Source: Bacillota bacterium
Lineage (GTDB): Bacteria; Bacillota; Clostridia; Acetivibrionales; DSM-1351
Direction: 5' to 3'
DNA: 64,000 bases
Assembly: GCA_023433945.1 (NCBI GenBank)
Contig: JAEYTP010000079.1
Span: 1 to 64,000 of the forward strand
A program made the translations under genes and the position numbers. Positions 61,050 through 64,000 of this stretch are shown here, one piece after another. Position 1 is the stretch's first letter. Each line of letters opens with the position of its first letter. The notes beneath the pieces were generated by a model. The model saw only the letters and a list, made by a program, of their open reading frames with translations, did no database searches and was not told the DNA's origin.

Positions 61050-62336
61050 CTATTGAGTTACTGCTACCGCAGCAGCAATTGCAGCACCTAATCCAGACCC
61101 GTCTTTTACGAGTTTGATTTCTATCATTTCTGCCTTTTCCCCTAATGTATCTTTAAACGCCTCAACCATCAGTTCGTGTACTTTTGGCATCTTCTCATAT
61201 ATAGTACCATCAATGGCAATGACATGCTTTTCGTTTATATCAGTACCGCCATGTTGATGGAACAGAATGCCTAGAAACGAGGAAGCTACTAACCTGACTG
61301 TTCTTTTGAGGACAGCTTTGGATACCGCTTTAATGATTTCAGCATCTTCTCTACTACATAAATACTGTTCTTCCGTCTTGCATGGGTATAATATAAAGTT
61401 TTCTACCATAAGCGCATTGAAGCTTTGACCAAAAAACTCCTTTGTATCAATATCAGCATTTGTAAAAAGTTCATTGTTTTTATATAAGTCAAGTAGAATC
61501 TCCTTCACAAGGAATCCCATATAATAGCCTGAAACCATTTTTTCGAGCATCTGAGCCCCTGGAATCTGACTATTACTATCTATGATATTATCATACTTTG
61601 TAACAGGTAAACCAACATTGTAATTACCTGACTCTATGTTTACAATCATGTTTCCACCATTGAGGGGATGATTCTTCTCCAAGTAACAAGTATTATGACC
61701 AGTCCCCATTATTGAGGCAATATCTGACTCCTGGTAGCTGTACATCGCTACAAGCTGAGTGCCCACTGTATCATTAAGTATGGCAACTGGCTCGACATTG
61801 ATGTTCTTTTCCTTCAATGCGTCCCCCAACAACTTATTTATATTTGAACCCTCTACTCCAGAGGTAGCTATTTCTTTTGTCCAGTGAATAAGATATGCTT
61901 CATTTATTCCTAATTGTTTACAAGGAAAGGAGAATGTATTGCCTAGATATAATTTTTCTTCTCCATCCACAAGTGACTTTATACTTTCTGCCATGAAGCC
62001 AAAAAGCTGCTCTGCTGTAGTGTCGACCTTGGTAAGGTCATAGTCCTTTTCCCTATTTATTAACTTTGCCTTAATCTCACCAAGATTTTTAAAGTGTCCG
62101 TCTTCAATAGAAAACTTGGTGCATCTGAGGTTAGTCCCCCCCATATCAATAGTCATAAATGTTCCCTTTTCCTTGCCTGTAGGTTTACCTATATAAGATG
62201 GGAGCATTTTTAAGCAGGTTGTTTCACCTGAGAGCGTTTTTTCCATAGTATCCTTAAAAAGTAATGCAATATCAAGCATCTTTTGACCATCCACTTCAAA
62301 GTCAGATAGAATAGCGTTCAGTATATTGTTTTGCAC
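61050..62336 (-). CDS. Eukaryotic-type hexokinase
   Basis: The 428-residue enzyme is of the large eukaryotic hexokinase type (PF00349/PF03727 layout), not the ROK or Glk type usual in bacteria. It shows MTIDMGGTNLRCTKFSIEDG (phosphate loop 1), NTFSFPCKQLGINEAYLIHW, the catalytic Asp in VAILNDTVGTQLVA, IMGTGHNTCYLEK and C-terminal DGSGLGAAIAAAVAV. It would phosphorylate glucose or another hexose with ATP. A GTG start follows GAGGTG. It lies downstream of sugar ABC permease genes, from which it is separated by an IS-like inverted repeat. Confidence 0.88.
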   Translation of the reverse strand: MQNNILNAILSDFEVDGQKMLDIALLFKDTMEKTLSGETTCLKMLPSYIGKPTGKEKGTFMTIDMGGTNLRCTKFSIEDGHFKNLGEIKAKLINREKDYDLTKVDTTAEQLFGFMAESIKSLVDGEEKLYLGNTFSFPCKQLGINEAYLIHWTKEIATSGVEGSNINKLLGDALKEKNINVEPVAILNDTVGTQLVAMYSYQESDIASIMGTGHNTCYLEKNHPLNGGNMIVNIESGNYNVGLPVTKYDNIIDSNSQIPGAQMLEKMVSGYYMGFLVKEILLDLYKNNELFTNADIDTKEFFGQSFNALMVENFILYPCKTEEQYLCSREDAEIIKAVSKAVLKRTVRLVASSFLGILFHQHGGTDINEKHVIAIDGTIYEKMPKVHELMVEAFKDTLGEKAEMIEIKLVKDGSGLGAAIAAAVAVTQ

Positions 62337-62508
62337 TTTAAATCACCTCAAAATTCCTTTATATAGATAGTATTCGTTCTAAAACAACGTATAGTTTTTA
62401 TTTTATATTTACATTACCTATAGGTCAAGTAAAGATTGTTAACTTCCAAGGTATAATTTATTAATATTGTTATTTTTTTGCACTTAAATATAGTAAAGTC
62501 CTTTAAAC

Positions 62509-62562
62509 TGAACTGACCCCTATAAGTTAGATTTTTTGGTCTAACTTATAGGGGCCAGTTCA
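62509..62562. mobile_element. 54-bp palindrome resembling paired IS3-family terminal inverted repeats
   Basis: Arms 62509-62531 and 62540-62562 are 23 bp each with one mismatch and an eight-base loop. Each arm starts TGAACTG(A/G)CCCCTATAAG then TTAGA, resembling IS3/IS150-group ends (TG..CTG.CCCC...AAGTTAGAC). No transposase remains between them. It could be an IS remnant or minimal MITE. It is also able to act as a strong transcript hairpin between the ABC permeases and the hexokinase gene. This 253-bp gap holds nothing else recognisable. Confidence 0.5.
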
Positions 62563-62589
62563 CACCTTGTGCAACGGACCTTTCTTTAT

Positions 62590-63438
62590 TTAACCTTTAA
62601 CAGCTCCAACAGTCATACTCTCAATGATTTTATCATTTAAGAACATATATACCGCAATACTTGGTATAATCATTATAACTATCGCAGAAAGCTGGACTGA
62701 CCAGTTCGTGGAATACTGTCCTTTAAACCGTGTCAGGCTCACTGGTAAAGTCATTTTATCTTGATCAGTCATCAAGATTAGTGCAAACATAAGCTCATTC
62801 CACATGCTTACAAAGTTAAATATTGTTATGGTAGCTATTGCCGACTTTGAAGTTGGTACAATCATTCTCCAGAATACCCCACCCATAGAACAACCATCCA
62901 TTACTGCTGCTTCTTCTATTTCTCTCGGGAATGCAGCCATAAATCCCGATAGTATAAATACTGAAGTGGGAAGTGCAAAAGCAACATATGGTAGAATTAA
63001 CCCTAAATAACTAGTTGTAAGCTTAATTTTTGTAAAGAAGACAAACAATGGGATCAAAGTTGAATGGATAGGTATCATTACACCTAGAAGGAATAAAACC
63101 AACACAAATCCTGACAGCTTCCATTTCAGTCTCTTAATTGCAAATGCAGCCATACTACCAATTACAATTGTAATTATTACTGATATAAATGAAACTATAA
63201 CTGAATTTAAAAAACTGATTGCAATCTTACCTGAAATTAATGCAGTTGAATAGTTATCAAAATGTGGGGTCAATGATATGCCCCACGGATTATTAAACAG
63301 CTCGGTGTTATCTTTGAGGGAATTAATTATTAACCATATCAGCGGATATACGCAGGTGATTGAAACTAGTATAAGTATAAAAAAAACTATTTTAGACGAA
63401 ATACTCTTATTTGCAAAACTAGATACTTTATTGGCCAT
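62590..63438 (-). CDS. Sugar ABC transporter permease, MalG-like (CUT1 family)
   Basis: The 282-residue permease has six membrane helices and the EAA coupling loop AAFPREIEEAAVMDGCSMGG followed by VFWRMIVPTSKSAI. The N-terminal region VTCVYPLIWLIINSLKDNTE is standard for the second permease of a carbohydrate importer. GGGGG precedes the ATG. It follows the MalF-like gene by 21 bp. The binding protein gene is presumably beyond the window edge. Oligosaccharide uptake is expected, with the hexokinase downstream. Confidence 0.92.
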   Translation of the reverse strand: MANKVSSFANKSISSKIVFFILILVSITCVYPLIWLIINSLKDNTELFNNPWGISLTPHFDNYSTALISGKIAISFLNSVIVSFISVIITIVIGSMAAFAIKRLKWKLSGFVLVLFLLGVMIPIHSTLIPLFVFFTKIKLTTSYLGLILPYVAFALPTSVFILSGFMAAFPREIEEAAVMDGCSMGGVFWRMIVPTSKSAIATITIFNFVSMWNELMFALILMTDQDKMTLPVSLTRFKGQYSTNWSVQLSAIVIMIIPSIAVYMFLNDKIIESMTVGAVKG

Positions 63439-63459
63439 ATCAGCAATTTCCCCCTTCCA

Positions 63460-64000
63460 TTAAAATTCTATTGGCTCGGATTTAAAAGCCTTGTTTAGTA
63501 TCTGTGTTACCACCAGGCATAAAACCAGCAATACCACAGATATTGCACTTCCGTAGCCATATTGCATATCTCTAAAGGATTTTATGTACATGTATGATGC
63601 AATAACCTCACTAGCATGATTTGGTCCACCGCCTGACATTACAAATATCAAGTCAAAAAATCTTAGCGAGCCAGTTGCTATTAAAACTGCATCAATACCA
63701 ATTATAGGCTTTATTAAGGGCAGGGTAATGTACCTTACCATTTGTCCTGAGCTTGCCCCATCAATAACTGCGGCTTCACATAGGCTTTTGGGAATATTCT
63801 CTATTGCAGCAAGATACAGAATCATATGATAACCCACAAACTGCCAACATATAACAACAATTATTGCAGGTAATACTGTCTTTTCATCCGCAAGCCATTG
63901 TTGGTCAAGATGTGACAAGCCAATAGCATCGAAGAATCTATTGATTATTCCAAAATCAGGACTGTAAATAAAAAACCAGAGCAATCCAACTGCAACGCTT
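63460..64000 (-). CDS. Sugar ABC transporter permease, MalF-like, 5' end cut by window
   Basis: About 180 residues of the C-terminal part are visible; the frame continues past the right edge. Present are the WFFIYSPDFGIINRF loop, several membrane helices and the EAA motif ENIPKSLCEAAVIDGASSGQ. It ends with a typical QILNKAFKSEPIEF tail. It is the first permease of a CUT1 sugar importer and pairs with the MalG-like protein. Confidence 0.9.
   Translation of the reverse strand, partial: SVAVGLLWFFIYSPDFGIINRFFDAIGLSHLDQQWLADEKTVLPAIIVVICWQFVGYHMILYLAAIENIPKSLCEAAVIDGASSGQMVRYITLPLIKPIIGIDAVLIATGSLRFFDLIFVMSGGGPNHASEVIASYMYIKSFRDMQYGYGSAISVVLLVLCLVVTQILNKAFKSEPIEF

Overview
This AT-rich window looks like chromosome of an anaerobic, endospore-forming Clostridia. 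The spore photoproduct lyase family gene, a YtaF-type membrane protein, DUF1836, DUF4358, DUF6512 and DUF2680 proteins, an RNF/ASKHA-type corrinoid activator and Gram-positive style lipoproteins all point that way. A Ruminiclostridium-like organism is my best guess, but gene content alone cannot fix the genus. No rRNA, tRNA, CRISPR array, prophage or intact insertion sequence was seen.

Layout. 1-4.0 kb: a cut-off PQ-loop membrane gene, a formate/nitrite channel, then a cbiQ-cbiO-TPR cobalt/nickel-type ECF unit. 4.1-11.3 kb: manA, a PadR-DUF2812-NatA-NatB efflux operon with an unusual 15-bp repeat array in its leader, a secreted 5'-nucleotidase-type phosphoesterase and a C-terminally truncated UroD/MtaA-like methyltransferase. 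11.5-20.6 kb: a lipoprotein, sensor kinases, an AraC regulator with a divergent EamA exporter, and a two-component system that shares an operator-like box with a neighbouring DUF2680 gene. 20.7-31.5 kb: a GH2 glycosidase, a cysteine desulfurase-like enzyme, CrcB, a PfkB kinase, a 40-residue gene, an NhaC-type transporter behind a lysine riboswitch, CorA and its TetR regulator. 31.7-44.3 kb: an XRE regulator with trmB, a LOR/SDH (ornithine cyclodeaminase-like) protein, two near-duplicate chemoreceptors, an SplB-family protein, an NSS transporter and a pstSCA operon without pstB behind a PhoP box. 44.6-51.6 kb: corrinoid protein, DUF1638, CobT, RACo-type activator and DUF2148 on the plus strand, facing CobS and CobU. 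51.8-64 kb: deoB, a CapA-LtaS-TPR envelope operon, an SGNH hydrolase, DUF1836, YtaF, cysK, a eukaryotic-type hexokinase and two sugar ABC permeases, the last cut by the window edge.

Two themes deserve attention. First, a corrinoid methyl-transfer module has its corrinoid protein, reductive activator and cobamide-tail genes, but no intact methyltransferase in the window. A frameshifted relic of a PocR-type regulator lies inside it, and the only UroD-family gene here has lost its C-terminal third. Second, at least eight genes carry short direct tandem repeats (12-57 bp spacing) that include or abut the stop codon, and further arrays sit in leaders or at a start codon. The units differ in sequence from locus to locus, so a local duplication process rather than a dispersed repeat family seems likely. 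I know of no description of this pattern.
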